Origin: JBGSYJ01 sp041748075
Lineage (GTDB): Bacteria > Acidobacteriota > Thermoanaerobaculia > Gp7-AA8
Assembly (NCBI GenBank): GCA_041748075.1
Contig: JBGTDX010000121.1
Location: 1-42,282, forward strand
DNA: 42,282 nt
Direction of reading: 5' to 3'
In this document: piece by piece, positions 33,114 to 42,209 of the stretch
How positions within the stretch are numbered: the stretch's first letter is position 1
Layout: each line of letters begins with the position of its first letter
The notes under the pieces: generated by a model
Database searches by the model: none
Told to the model about the DNA's origin: nothing
What the model saw: only the letters and a program-made list of their open reading frames with translations
Program-made: the position numbers and the translations under genes

Positions 33114-34178
33114 TCATTTAAGCACTTTCCGGAGCACCCAGCTATCCACCGTCTCGAGGGTGTCCCGCCGAACCACGCGCAGGTAAAGGCTCTCATGGCG
33201 ATAGCTCGACAGGATCTCGCGAGGGACGATCACCCGGCTGGCCGTAGGAAAGTGCCCAGCCGCCGAGGCAAAAGACGAAAGTGGGGACGCTTCGACCACG
33301 ACGGTATCGAATGGCATGCTCAACTCGATCGCCGCGCCTTCGGGCAATTCTGCGGGAGATTCCCGCTCGGGTTGCGGACTGCCGGCCAGACTCATGAGCT
33401 TCACCGCCATCGAGCCGCTCCACTTCTCGAAGTATCGCAACTCCGAGGCGTGGTAGCTTGCCGGACTCTCCGCCGAAAGGCCTGCGCTCTGATTGTAGAG
33501 GTGACGGCAAAGGGCGCCTGGCACGTACTCGAGCCCCCTTCCCGAGCGAACGAGCTTTCTCATGAAGTCAATCTCTTCGAAGTAGAGGCGGAACGATTCA
33601 TCGAAGCCTCCGAATCGGCGCACATCCATGGTGCGCATGCACATCACCGCACCGGAAAGAGCCCTCACGGCCGTGGCCTCTTCCAGCAGCCAGAAGCGAA
33701 TTCGTTCTCTCAGGATACGGTGAGCGTGCTTTCTCGCGTATGACGGTGAGTACCGACTCGCAATTTCGCTGAGCTTGTCATAGAGCACAGGCGCGCTTGC
33801 AGGAGGCAGGATCCACTCTCCCGCGTCATCCCATGCGAACTTCGGTCCCGCCATGGCGGCACCACCCCGTACACTCTCGATCAATCGATCCATCGCCTCC
33901 GGCCGGAACAGAACATCCGGATTCGACAGCAATACGTACTTTCCGCGACAGCGTCCGATGCCGAGATTGATACCACCCGCATATCCATGATTCGACTTCG
34001 CGATGATCAACTCGTCAATCGGGAGTTTCGCAAGTTCAGCAGCTTCGGCCGGATCGCACGAATTGTCGACGACCACGATCTGCAATCGAGCGGACGAAGT
34101 CTCCCTCGCTGAAGCGATCGCTGCTGCCGTGAGCTTCGCCGACCTGTAGCTGATGATCAGTAGTGAGCGCTCAGTCAT
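33114..34178 (-). CDS. GT2 family glycosyltransferase
   Basis: A 354-aa enzyme. The start is ATG 34178, overlapping the preceding stop as ATGA. Motifs: LLIISYRSAKLTAAAI, VVVDNSCDPAEA, NHGYAGGINLGI, VLLSNPDVLF (DXD-like) and FGGFDESFRLYFEEIDFMRK. The last 100 residues are an extra beta-rich part (SMPFDTVVVEASP, VIVPREIL) not usual in the family. Likely adds a sugar (often rhamnose-type) to the growing glycan. Confidence 0.88.
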   Translation of the reverse strand: MTERSLLIISYRSAKLTAAAIASARETSSARLQIVVVDNSCDPAEAAELAKLPIDELIIAKSNHGYAGGINLGIGRCRGKYVLLSNPDVLFRPEAMDRLIESVRGGAAMAGPKFAWDDAGEWILPPASAPVLYDKLSEIASRYSPSYARKHAHRILRERIRFWLLEEATAVRALSGAVMCMRTMDVRRFGGFDESFRLYFEEIDFMRKLVRSGRGLEYVPGALCRHLYNQSAGLSAESPASYHASELRYFEKWSGSMAVKLMSLAGSPQPERESPAELPEGAAIELSMPFDTVVVEASPLSSFASAAGHFPTASRVIVPREILSSYRHESLYLRVVRRDTLETVDSWVLRKVLK

Positions 34179-34966
34179 GCGCGAAGTTCCTCGATGATTG
34201 CGGACAGAAGCACTTCCGGGCGAGCCTCTGTTCTCGTTCGAGACTGCGTCTCCAGAATCACCGATGCAAACGCGTCGGCACTCCATTCGTCGACACACAT
34301 GGCGCTGTCGAATCGTTGCCCGGCCAGAGCCTCCACATGGACGACCGTCGGAATACCGGAGGACTCCGCCAGCGCCCCCGCGACCGTCCGGACCCCGGAG
34401 TCGTCGGCACATTCCAGGAGCACGGCTGTGTGCCGAAGGAGATTCTCGAGCTCAACTGCGTCGAGCCGCGGAAAACAGGCGTCGGACGTGAACCCCTGAC
34501 TGAGCACTTCCGGAGCGAGAGCTCCGAACGCTGCAGACTTCATCCTCGTTCCGCGCCGGCGGAGCTCCGTGAGTGTCCTGAGAACCATTCGTAATCGACG
34601 CCCATGCTCATCACACGTAAAGAGCATGAGGAACGGAGAACGCAGGCCCGGCGAGCCGTAGGGTCCGGGAAACGGCATTCGTCTGCGCGACACCGATGTC
34701 TCGAGCTCCAGGCTCCACGGGTCCGATTCACTCCCGCGAATCATCAGCCGCTGCTCGTCATCGCGGATCAACTGCACTTCATTCTGCTTCAGGCCTTCCC
34801 TGACCTCGACTACGCAGGGATAGCCCTTGCCGTCCAGCCCTCGTCCGAGGCGAAGAGCGACGAGTCTCAACTCGACAGAGCAATCACCGCCATACGCCAG
34901 GGTCAGCACAGCCGGCCTCGCGAAACGACGCGCTGCCCGCCCGCCCACAGGGTTTTCACCGGGCAA
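34175..34966 (-). CDS. GT-B-like protein of uncertain function, apparently short
   Basis: A 263-aa protein from TTG 34966 or GTG 34948. The second half looks like the C-terminal Rossmann domain of a GT4 glycosyltransferase: RSPFLMLFTCDEHGRRLRMVLRTLTELRRRG, then AVLLECADDSGVRTVAGALAESSGIPTVVHVEAL. The first 100 residues do not look like the usual acceptor domain, so it is either a divergent enzyme or a shortened one. It overlaps the Wzt gene by 11 bp. The assignment is by eye only. Confidence 0.5.
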   Translation of the reverse strand: MPGENPVGGRAARRFARPAVLTLAYGGDCSVELRLVALRLGRGLDGKGYPCVVEVREGLKQNEVQLIRDDEQRLMIRGSESDPWSLELETSVSRRRMPFPGPYGSPGLRSPFLMLFTCDEHGRRLRMVLRTLTELRRRGTRMKSAAFGALAPEVLSQGFTSDACFPRLDAVELENLLRHTAVLLECADDSGVRTVAGALAESSGIPTVVHVEALAGQRFDSAMCVDEWSADAFASVILETQSRTRTEARPEVLLSAIIEELRA

Positions 34967-36176
34967 TCGCCACGGGGCGCTCGATTTCCCACTCGTGTGA
35001 TACGGAGATCATCCCGATTTCGTACCGCTCGCCTGAGATGGAGAAAGCGGGCCGAAGGTCACGCCGGTCGAATACGTGCATGGCGCTCTCGTCCCCGGCG
35101 AACAGCACGATCGCGTAGTCCCCGCGCAGGAGCGGCAGCGCATGGAGCTTCACGATGACTTCATACCGGCTCTGCCCCGACAGCGGCCCGAGACCGTCCG
35201 CATGAGTTCCGACCGCGAAGCATTGAAGCTCGTCAGCGGCTCGCAGCACTCCAGCCATCAGGTGGATCGGCTGCGACGGAATGTCCGAGTCGATCGAGAC
35301 GCGCACGTGGAGGTCGTCACCTGTGCGAAACGTCGTCATCGCCTCGCCGAGCTGGTTTTCGATGCTCATCGACGTGATGCGTATCGGCGAGACCGACTCA
35401 TCCTCGGAGCGATGCTCTTCTGCGGCTTTGACCTGACGGTCCTGCTCCATCAGAAAGGACTCATACTCGTGCACTACGTCAACGGAAGGTCCGATTCTTC
35501 GCACCGAGCCACGATCGAGCCAGATCGTTCGCGCGCAGAGAGTGGAGATGTAGTACAGCGCATGAGAACAGAACAGAATCGTCCTTCCCCGCTGCTGGAA
35601 CTCCCGAATCTTGTCGATGCACTTTTTCTGAAAGTGACCGTCCCCAACCGCAAGCGCTTCGTCGATGACCAGGATGTCGGGATCTACGTTGACGGCAACT
35701 GAGAACGCAAGACGCATGTACATTCCGGAGGAGTACGTCTTGACCGGCTGATTCAAAAAACTTCCGAGCTCGGAGAACTCCAGGATTGCCGGAAGCTTCT
35801 CTTTCACTTCAGCGGATGAAAGACCAAGGATGGCTGCGTTCAGGGCGGCATTGTCACGGCCGGTGAAGTCGGGATGAAAGCCCGTGCCAAGCTCCAGTAT
35901 CGAGGCGATCGTGCCTGTGGTGAAGAGCGTGCCGGAGCTGGGCTGCGTCACGCCGCACAGGAGCTTCAAGAGCGTGCTCTTGCCCGCGCCATTCTGTCCG
36001 ACCAGCCCAATCGTCTCGCCCTCTGCCACGTCGAAGGAGACTTCCTGCAGCGCAGGGAAGATCGTATGCCTCGGTCTCCTGGTAAACAGCTCGAGAAACC
36101 GATCTCCCGGCTGATTGTACAGACGGTAGGTCTTCGAAAGCTCCACTGCACGGATGGCGGCGTACACGAATGACAT
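34956..36176 (-). CDS. wzt: Wzt-type ABC-transporter ATPase with C-terminal glycan-binding domain
   Basis: A 406-aa ATPase that would drive export of a polysaccharide across the inner membrane. ATPase domain (residues 10-250): Walker A GLVGQNGAGKST, signature YSSGM, Walker B ILVIDEAL, switch His in CSHAL. Residues about 265-400 form an extra beta-rich domain like the O-antigen-binding tail of E. coli O9a Wzt, which reads the finished chain. The partner permease Wzm, normally next door, is not in this window. First gene of the minus-strand glycan operon. Confidence 0.92.
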   Translation of the reverse strand: MSFVYAAIRAVELSKTYRLYNQPGDRFLELFTRRPRHTIFPALQEVSFDVAEGETIGLVGQNGAGKSTLLKLLCGVTQPSSGTLFTTGTIASILELGTGFHPDFTGRDNAALNAAILGLSSAEVKEKLPAILEFSELGSFLNQPVKTYSSGMYMRLAFSVAVNVDPDILVIDEALAVGDGHFQKKCIDKIREFQQRGRTILFCSHALYYISTLCARTIWLDRGSVRRIGPSVDVVHEYESFLMEQDRQVKAAEEHRSEDESVSPIRITSMSIENQLGEAMTTFRTGDDLHVRVSIDSDIPSQPIHLMAGVLRAADELQCFAVGTHADGLGPLSGQSRYEVIVKLHALPLLRGDYAIVLFAGDESAMHVFDRRDLRPAFSISGERYEIGMISVSHEWEIERPVAIAR

Positions 36177-36225
36177 TCTAATGGCAATCGTTTCGATGAA
36201 GCTCCATCGCAGATGGAGGGCGGGG

Positions 36226-36398
36226 TTCCCCTCTCCCGGCGGGAGAGGGGTCAGGGGTGAGGGTCCTTCTTCATTGCTTCACCACCCCAGCGATTCCGAG
36301 GTGACTCCGAGTTCACGCATCACCCCTCATTCCCGATTCGAGTGACTGCGCCCTTCGGAGATCCCTCACCCCTTACGCCTTTCCCGCCGGGAGGGGGA
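36226..36398. repeat. Inverted-repeat-bounded, MITE-like element (173 bp)
   Basis: The ends 36226-36263 and 36363-36398 are inverted copies of one another (about 38 bp with a handful of mismatches; core CTCCCGGCGGGA and GGGGTGAGGG). No gene lies inside. It sits in the gap between the wzt start and the large secreted protein gene. Size and structure suggest a miniature inverted-repeat element or a dispersed palindromic repeat. The core is of a kind found repeatedly in GC-rich genomes. Confidence 0.65.
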
Positions 36399-36422
36399 AC
36401 GACGCAGAGGCGCATCTCACAG

Positions 36423-36450
36423 AAAAAAGGCGCGCGTTTCGGCGCGCCTT
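36423..36450 (-). terminator. Intrinsic terminator of the 1289-aa protein gene
   Basis: On the minus strand the sequence forms a GC-rich stem (AAGGCGCG with its partner CGCGCCTT) around a short loop and is followed by six T. It lies 26 bases after the stop codon at 36476. Confidence 0.85.
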
Positions 36451-36475
36451 GTTCTAATCCTCTTGCAGTGGCAGG

Positions 36476-39400
36476 TTACTCATTGTCGACGGATGTCGCA
36501 CGGATGTACTCCGGATCGAGCGTCTTCCGATCGATCATCGATGCGAATGCCCAGACGGAAGTGCCTTCCAGGATACGGATCCTGAGGCTTCCAGAGCCCA
36601 AGTCACTGTTGATCAGCCCTGGCGCGCCACCGGGCGCAGTACTGCCGAAGAGATTCTCAATGAGCGAGCCATGCTCGGTCAGACTCCCGACCCAGCTGCC
36701 CATCGAGATTCCCGAGTTCGGATTCAGAAGCGTAACTTCCACCGTAACAGGACCTTCCGTGGCGATGAGGCCCAGGTTAGTTCTATACGACGAGTTGTTG
36801 CGGACACCAGCGATGTAGCCCGTCTGGTTAGCCTTCACGTTGGGCCGATCCCCTGCAAATGCCGGAATGGTCTGCCCGAAAGTTCCGACCGATTCGCTGT
36901 AGGTCCTTCCGTGAATCATCGGATAATTCTTGACTGCAGGGCTGATGGTGTCGATCCTGATGGCACCGACGAGATTTCCATCCGCGGGCAGGTCGGTCAT
37001 CGCCGACGTGCGGAGGATGTCTTGGAAATGGAGGAACTGTTTGGCCTGGAGTGTATGGCTCCCCTTGCCGAGCTCGTTTCCAGCGCGGTCGAAGAATGTC
37101 AGCTCCAACTGAACGCCAGAACCACCGGGATTGAAGATCGTCAGGTCGCTCTTCCAGTTGCCGTTTATGAGTCGCGCTACGCCCGGCACCCACTGGGTCT
37201 TGTGGCCTTCCGAGACGGTGTCTAGCGAGGACAGACCCTGCACGTAGCCCGGGTCGTTGCTTTTCATGTCGATCGATGACTGATAGACGACCAGCTCGCG
37301 GCCGCTGAGGCTCTCAACTTCGATGCTGTACTTGTTGACGTTCTTGAGCTGCGGGATCCGATCCTTCATGTTGGTTATCTGCTTCAGCGAGAACGGTTCC
37401 ACGGTCTCCGTGAACCCGCGGACGCTCACCCCGTCGTCGAAGGCGATGAACTTCGCCTGCAGCGGCGTGTCCGTCGGATTGACCAGGCCAACGTTCGTAC
37501 GGAAATCACTTGAATTTTCGAGACCGGCAAGATAGTAGAAAAGCGGGCCCTCGACACTGGCAGCCGAGGTGACCGTGTCCAGCCGGACTGCCTGGATGAA
37601 CTGGCCGTAGGTGCCTACGCCGCTGGCGGGGGCCACGTACGTCCGCGTCCACATCTGCGGCACGTGCTCCGAGGTTCCCCGGACGATCATCGGTCCGGCA
37701 TCGTTTCCATCCGTGAAGAAAGTCATGAAATCTTCGCGGATCATCGTGGACGAATCGACGACGAGATCCTTCGTCTGACCCTTGAAGGTCACTTCGAGAA
37801 CCATCGGTTCTGCAGGTTTGAAATTCGGATCGGTGTTGAGAATCTGAAGATCGGTCCGCCACTGTGTCCCCTGTTCACCGGTTAGGTGAGCGACGACGGG
37901 TAGGAGGAACGCGAAGGTATTCGGCACGCTGACGGTGAACTCTCGGGACGCCTGCGCGCTCGAGACTCCTCGAGCTGCCGTGACGGTGACCTGATACTTG
38001 CCCGCGGTGGCGAAGGTCTTGGTGACCGTCTTGCCGCTGCCCGGGGTGATCTCGCCCGTGGGGTCGACGAAGCTCCATGTGAACGAGACGTTCTGCTCGT
38101 CCGGAGTCGCGGTGGCGACGAAGACGGTCGGCACACCGACTCCCGCGCTGCTCGCGGATGGAGCAGAGATACTCACACCGGTGACGGGCGCAGCTGGCTG
38201 ACCCTCGATCTGTACGGTTGCATCGAGCGTCGTCGAAGAGCCGTTGACCGAGATCGTCACGCTGACGTTCTGCGGTCCGCCCGAGTTGAAGCTGTGCTGC
38301 ACGGTTCGGTCGCTCTTCTGCTGTCCATTGAAACTCCACGTGTACGACTGGCAGGTTCCAAGCGTGTACGAGGGGTCGAACCGCTCGACGCTGAAGGTGA
38401 TGTTCTCACCCTGCGCGCAGGTGCCACCCCAGCTGCATCCCGAGATCGGGCCGGAGTAGGTCATGTAGACTTGGCGGTCCGTCGGAGGAACACTGCAGGA
38501 ACTCTGCGGCGGCGTGGGAGTCGGCGTCGGATTCGGATTCGGATTCGGCGTGGGAGTCGGCGTTGGAGTCGGCGTTGGAATAGGGTTGCTCCCTCCAACC
38601 ATGTTGACGACATTGCTCGTCGAAACCTGAGAGCCACCCTGAGGATTGACGGTCAGCTGGACCGTGAAATTCTGAGCGGACCCGTAAGTATGTTGCGGCG
38701 ATTTGTCGGTCGAGGTCCCGCCATCGCCGAAGTTCCAGAAGAACGAATCGGCGCAGGTGCCGGCGAATCGTCCCGGCTGGAAATAGTCGTTCGGAACGAA
38801 TTGAATCGGCTCGTTGGGCCTGCACGTCCCGCCCACGCACTGAATGATGATCTGTAATTCCTTGGGCTGCGGACAGGTGGACGGTCCCGGCGTCGGCGTC
38901 GGTCCCGGTGGTGGCGTGGGACCAGGCGTGGGTGTCGGGGTCGGACTCGGCGTGGGGCCCGGGGTGGGCGTAGGCTGTGGCGGCAGCGGTGTGTCGGGGC
39001 CATCGAGTTCGTAAACATCGCCCATGCCGTGGTTCGCGTAGAAGAGGTAGTCGCGGCCACCGTAGTTATGAATCAGAACGTCGTAAATGCGGCCTGTGTA
39101 ATTGTTCGGCTTTGCGTAGCCAGCCGGAGGGCCCGTGTAGTAGTTCCTGAAAAACCGATTCAGGCCAATCGCCCCAGGAGTGAGATTGTTGAGCTTAAAT
39201 ACCCGAACGTCGGCTCGGAAATCAGTGTCGTAGCCCCAGATCGATAGGTGGTTCGAACCATGCCGCAGGCCTAGGGCCAGAAAGGTTTCTCCTCCCGAAT
39301 ACCTCGATTCCGTGAAGGTTCCTCCCGACGGAGAAAAGATCGAGAAACGTAAGGGAGCATTGTTGGCGTTTTCTACAGCAAAAAAATTGGCGATGTCATC

Positions 39401-40345
39401 GGAGTCAGTCATCTGGAAGGTCCCAGATACCGGCGAAAACTCATTGATCGGGCCGCTGCCGTTCACAAGGCCGCTGATGGTATAGATGCGTAGCTTGCCC
39501 TGAGTGATCAGAGCAACATGTGAAGGCGTCTTTGCTGCGCTCGTGATTCCGAAGTTCAGGGTGCGGACAAGGGAAGGCGCGGCAGGATTCGTCACATCGT
39601 AGACTAAAGAGGTGGGAGCACCAGCGTCAGAGGCGATCGCATAGTAATTCGCCCCGTTCCTGACGCTCAAAATTTGCGTGGGTGAAAGGTTCCCATTGTC
39701 GAATTGCTGACTGACGAGTGAAAGAGAAGCATTGCTTTCGTTCCGCACGATCCCCCAGCCGAATCCCGAGTAGGCGAGGTAAACGTAGTTCCGGTCGTCT
39801 GTATCGAAATCATAAAGAAAAGTTTGATTGTCGATGATAGCTGTCTGCCATCCGGAGAAAGGGCCTTCCGGGTAGATGTGCCCGTCCCAACGAAGATGCT
39901 GCTCGCGAGGCCGGCCATCCCGCCATGTGCCAGCAATATAGTCGTTGTCGGCGAGCGGCTGGCCAAGCTTCTGCGTGAAGAATGTGTTCATGTCGTACGA
40001 CGCAAAGGTTCCACCCCCGATGATCATATAGACCCTGTTGTGCCCGGGAACGACCTTGACGAGTCCGGCGCGCAGCGTGCGCATCCCGAAGCCTGCCTGG
40101 TAGTCGCCCGTGAGTTGTGAATCGAGGTATCGCCCTGCGTGTCTGGTCAGGGGTGCGCCGTAGGACCACGTAGGGATGGGGATGAGCTGGCCGAATGTGA
40201 GGGGATCGGTGCTGGGACAGGTGGTACAGATCACTTCCGGATACAGGTTCGAACCCGGCATCGGATAATTCTGCGCAAATGTAAACGGCGCCGTCACCGC
40301 GAAAATCAGACAGAACCCCACCAGCCTGGCTGCTTTGATAATCAC
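36476..40345 (-). CDS. Large secreted protein: propeller-like N-terminus, PKD domains, duplicated C-terminal modules
   Basis: A 1289-aa secreted protein from GTG 40345 (GGGGGTGGGAA upstream). Signal peptide at residues 1-24. Residues about 25-455 are a beta-propeller-like region. Two Pro/Thr linkers (about 458-493 and 590-622) separate PKD-type domains (FFWNFGDGGTSTDKSPQHTYG; a second FNGQQKSDRTVQHSF; a third VTFTWSF..FATAGKYQVTV region). The C-terminal 470 residues are two copies of a module, each with two repeats recognised by WRTDLQILN, FRTNVGLVN, WKSDLTIFN and YRTNLGLIA. No enzyme motif was seen; adhesion or surface display is likely. Confidence 0.82.
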   Translation of the reverse strand: MIIKAARLVGFCLIFAVTAPFTFAQNYPMPGSNLYPEVICTTCPSTDPLTFGQLIPIPTWSYGAPLTRHAGRYLDSQLTGDYQAGFGMRTLRAGLVKVVPGHNRVYMIIGGGTFASYDMNTFFTQKLGQPLADNDYIAGTWRDGRPREQHLRWDGHIYPEGPFSGWQTAIIDNQTFLYDFDTDDRNYVYLAYSGFGWGIVRNESNASLSLVSQQFDNGNLSPTQILSVRNGANYYAIASDAGAPTSLVYDVTNPAAPSLVRTLNFGITSAAKTPSHVALITQGKLRIYTISGLVNGSGPINEFSPVSGTFQMTDSDDIANFFAVENANNAPLRFSIFSPSGGTFTESRYSGGETFLALGLRHGSNHLSIWGYDTDFRADVRVFKLNNLTPGAIGLNRFFRNYYTGPPAGYAKPNNYTGRIYDVLIHNYGGRDYLFYANHGMGDVYELDGPDTPLPPQPTPTPGPTPSPTPTPTPGPTPPPGPTPTPGPSTCPQPKELQIIIQCVGGTCRPNEPIQFVPNDYFQPGRFAGTCADSFFWNFGDGGTSTDKSPQHTYGSAQNFTVQLTVNPQGGSQVSTSNVVNMVGGSNPIPTPTPTPTPTPNPNPNPTPTPTPPQSSCSVPPTDRQVYMTYSGPISGCSWGGTCAQGENITFSVERFDPSYTLGTCQSYTWSFNGQQKSDRTVQHSFNSGGPQNVSVTISVNGSSTTLDATVQIEGQPAAPVTGVSISAPSASSAGVGVPTVFVATATPDEQNVSFTWSFVDPTGEITPGSGKTVTKTFATAGKYQVTVTAARGVSSAQASREFTVSVPNTFAFLLPVVAHLTGEQGTQWRTDLQILNTDPNFKPAEPMVLEVTFKGQTKDLVVDSSTMIREDFMTFFTDGNDAGPMIVRGTSEHVPQMWTRTYVAPASGVGTYGQFIQAVRLDTVTSAASVEGPLFYYLAGLENSSDFRTNVGLVNPTDTPLQAKFIAFDDGVSVRGFTETVEPFSLKQITNMKDRIPQLKNVNKYSIEVESLSGRELVVYQSSIDMKSNDPGYVQGLSSLDTVSEGHKTQWVPGVARLINGNWKSDLTIFNPGGSGVQLELTFFDRAGNELGKGSHTLQAKQFLHFQDILRTSAMTDLPADGNLVGAIRIDTISPAVKNYPMIHGRTYSESVGTFGQTIPAFAGDRPNVKANQTGYIAGVRNNSSYRTNLGLIATEGPVTVEVTLLNPNSGISMGSWVGSLTEHGSLIENLFGSTAPGGAPGLINSDLGSGSLRIRILEGTSVWAFASMIDRKTLDPEYIRATSVDNE
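38511..38583 (-). repeat. Low-complexity codon repeat for the second Pro/Thr/Asn linker
   Basis: Short tandem units (GTCGGC and ATTCGG types) encode the PTPTPTP and NPNPNP linker of the secreted protein. Slippage could change linker length in frame. Confidence 0.8.
38883..38995 (-). repeat. Low-complexity codon repeat for the first Pro/Gly/Thr linker
   Basis: GTGGGC/GTCGGG-type units encode the PTPGPTP linker between the propeller and the first PKD domain. It is coding, not intergenic. Confidence 0.8.
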
Positions 40346-40485
40346 TTCCCACCCCCGTCGAGAAAGATTGCGATTGATATGTGAGCCCGAGAAAACATTA
40401 TTGTAAGACGCTATTCCATAAAAAGCGAGACGCCACCTAATTTTTTTTCGTGCCCCGCGGAATGAGAATGTCCCGCGAAAAATTC

Positions 40486-40521
40486 AAAAAAAAAGCGGGC
40501 TGGATACTCCCCAGCCCGCTT
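40486..40521 (-). terminator. Intrinsic terminator of the 464-aa protein gene
   Basis: Arms 40493-40503 and 40511-40521 pair perfectly (AAGCGGGCTGG with its complement) around a 7-base loop. Read on the minus strand, a run of T (40486-40494) follows. A second, AT-rich inverted repeat lies just beyond, at about 40439-40485. Confidence 0.9.
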
Positions 40522-40541
40522 TCCCGTAATTGCCTGACGCT

Positions 40542-41936
40542 TTAGAAGCCGACAGGCGTTTGGTTCGGCGACGGTCCGATGGTCACAGCGGCTGCAACAG
40601 GCGGCGAGCATCCGTTGCCCAGGTGGGCAGCGTCAAAGTCGACACCGAAGCGGCCTTCTGCAGTCAGCGAGACGACGACCCAGTTCTGGCTGGGGCGTCC
40701 CGGAGAGCTGTAGGCGGTGCTGCCACCGTTGTGGAGGTTGAGGTACATCCAACCACCGACGTCACCCGAGGTCAGACCTGGGGGGAAGACGGAGTCGGTT
40801 GTCGGGACGACCACAGCCTCAGGCAGCGAGGCAACCTGCGGCGGAGCCGGCGAGATCGCTGGCGGGCCAGCAGTCGTCGACGGGTTCTCGCGCTCGTCGA
40901 AGCGTACGATCTCGGTGATTCCGAGAGCGCCGTTCGCCGACACGGCGCAACCGGCCGAACCGCGGGTGACACCTTCACGCCAGACCAGGAAGTCGGTGTT
41001 GAACGCACCGGTGCCACCTTCGATGTAGCGTGCGGCAAACCGCGCCGGAAGCGGCTGGCGGCGGTTGGCACTGCGCAGACCGGTCGGCGTGTAGCGGTCA
41101 TAAAACGTGTACGGCAGGTTGGTCGGCTGGACAATCTCAGCGCGACCACCCTCGGGGATGGCACGGATGGGAACGAGCGACTCGCCACCGGCGTAGTTGC
41201 CGGTCGTCGAGGTCGGGTTGATCCGCTGATAGTCACCGATGAGGGTGTTATCAAACAGGATTTCGTTCACGTAGTAGTTCGGATCGGTCGGGAGCGACTG
41301 TGAGCAGGTGTTGCCCGTGTCGATCGTGACGTAGCCGGTTGCAACCGAATTCGCGCTTCCGACGAAACCTGCGCAACCGCTGGTGCGGCCCGTGGTCAGT
41401 GCGGTGCGAATGTCGTTGAGAAGCGAGGTCGGGATCTGAGTCGGAAGGTTGGCGCAAGCACTTGCAGCACCCGGAGCGAAGTTCGGGTTGCCGGTCGTGT
41501 TCGACAGGGAGCGCGAACCGCGCCCAACCTGGTTGCCACCGCCCGGCAGAACGCCGCGCGAGATGATGTCGTACAGGGAAATACCCTGGACGTCATAGCC
41601 GGTCAGGAAGACGTTGAAGTCGAGGACCGGAAACGACCAGTCGGTCCAGAGCGTGATGTGAGCGATCTGGGGAGCGGCCGAGGTGTTCGTGATCGTGAAG
41701 ATCGTGTTCACTGCCGTTGCGGACGGAGCATTGAAGTCCACCTCGAATACCGGAAGCAGCAGCGTGGCTGCCGGCTGGTTCGAGATATCGCAGCTGTCGT
41801 CGTTGTTCGTCGTACTCGGCGAACCTGAATCGAACGTCGCGTTCGGAGTGAGGAACTCCATTCCGCGCGGCGCCGCCAGTGCTGCGCCTGCTGTCATCAG
41901 CAAGCCAACCGTGGCTAGTGCAAAAATCTTCTTCAT
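40542..41936 (-). CDS. 464-aa exported protein of unknown function
   Basis: A signal peptide (MKKIFALATVGLLMTAGAALAAP) and an ATG at 41936 with GGAGATAT upstream. The mature protein is Asn/Thr/Gly/Ser rich with few Lys and several Cys (DDSCDISNQ, SACANL, SGCAGF, NTCSQS, AGCAV, NGCSPP), so disulfides are likely. Segments such as FEVDFNAPSATAVNTIFTITNTS and HITLWTDWSFPVLDFNVFLTGYDVQ suggest a beta-sandwich. I do not recognise the family. A single-gene unit with its own terminator, promoter and long leader; probably abundant. Confidence 0.75.
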   Translation of the reverse strand: MKKIFALATVGLLMTAGAALAAPRGMEFLTPNATFDSGSPSTTNNDDSCDISNQPAATLLLPVFEVDFNAPSATAVNTIFTITNTSAAPQIAHITLWTDWSFPVLDFNVFLTGYDVQGISLYDIISRGVLPGGGNQVGRGSRSLSNTTGNPNFAPGAASACANLPTQIPTSLLNDIRTALTTGRTSGCAGFVGSANSVATGYVTIDTGNTCSQSLPTDPNYYVNEILFDNTLIGDYQRINPTSTTGNYAGGESLVPIRAIPEGGRAEIVQPTNLPYTFYDRYTPTGLRSANRRQPLPARFAARYIEGGTGAFNTDFLVWREGVTRGSAGCAVSANGALGITEIVRFDERENPSTTAGPPAISPAPPQVASLPEAVVVPTTDSVFPPGLTSGDVGGWMYLNLHNGGSTAYSSPGRPSQNWVVVSLTAEGRFGVDFDAAHLGNGCSPPVAAAVTIGPSPNQTPVGF

Positions 41937-42181
41937 GTCATATCTCCTACACTACATTGATGATTGTCGTACTTCGGGAATGAAACATCCAGAGGTCTAC
42001 CCCTACTCGAAAACGATAAAATCACCTCCCGGATCTAAATTTTTTACCCTGATTCTGATGTCTGTTTTGTTGCTACTGGGGAATAATCTGATCCCAAGGT
42101 ATGGCACAAAGAACGCGAAGTCAATACCTTTAGCCGACTTTTATGGGATTGCCCCATAAACTCTTTTGGCAGGATGAGCGG
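41937..42181 (-). promoter_or_regulatory. Leader of about 240 nt for the 464-aa exported protein gene
   Basis: Between the TATAAT box and the start codon lie about 240 bases with no convincing gene. Features, minus strand, in order: a palindrome TATGGG-5 nt-CCCATA at 42142-42158; a second promoter-like pair (TTGACT at 42119-42124, then 17 bases, then TACCTT at 42096-42101); and a nearly full anti-16S sequence GGGAGGTGAT around 42030, far from the real start. A 60-codon plus-strand frame with a hydrophobic stretch also crosses it. Whether it is a regulatory RNA is unproven. Confidence 0.45.
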
Positions 42182-42209
42182 ATTATACTTCAAATCAACC
42201 CCCGCGCAA
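42182..42209 (-). promoter_or_regulatory. Promoter-like element for the 464-aa protein gene
   Basis: Minus strand: -35 TTGCGC at 42204-42209, 16-base spacer, perfect -10 TATAAT at 42182-42187. Predicted transcription start near 42175. The last 73 bases of the window (42210-42282) are GC-rich and contain nothing I recognise. Confidence 0.5.

Noticed and set aside
38511..38995. Regular short repeats that could be mistaken for a CRISPR array
   Set aside because: They are in-frame codon repeats for Pro/Thr/Gly/Asn linkers of a secreted protein, without unique spacers of constant length.
41980..42159. 60-codon plus-strand frame with a hydrophobic segment (FFTLILMSVLLLLG)
   Set aside because: No ribosome site and it overlaps the leader and promoter region of the divergent exported-protein gene; may be chance in AT-richer DNA.
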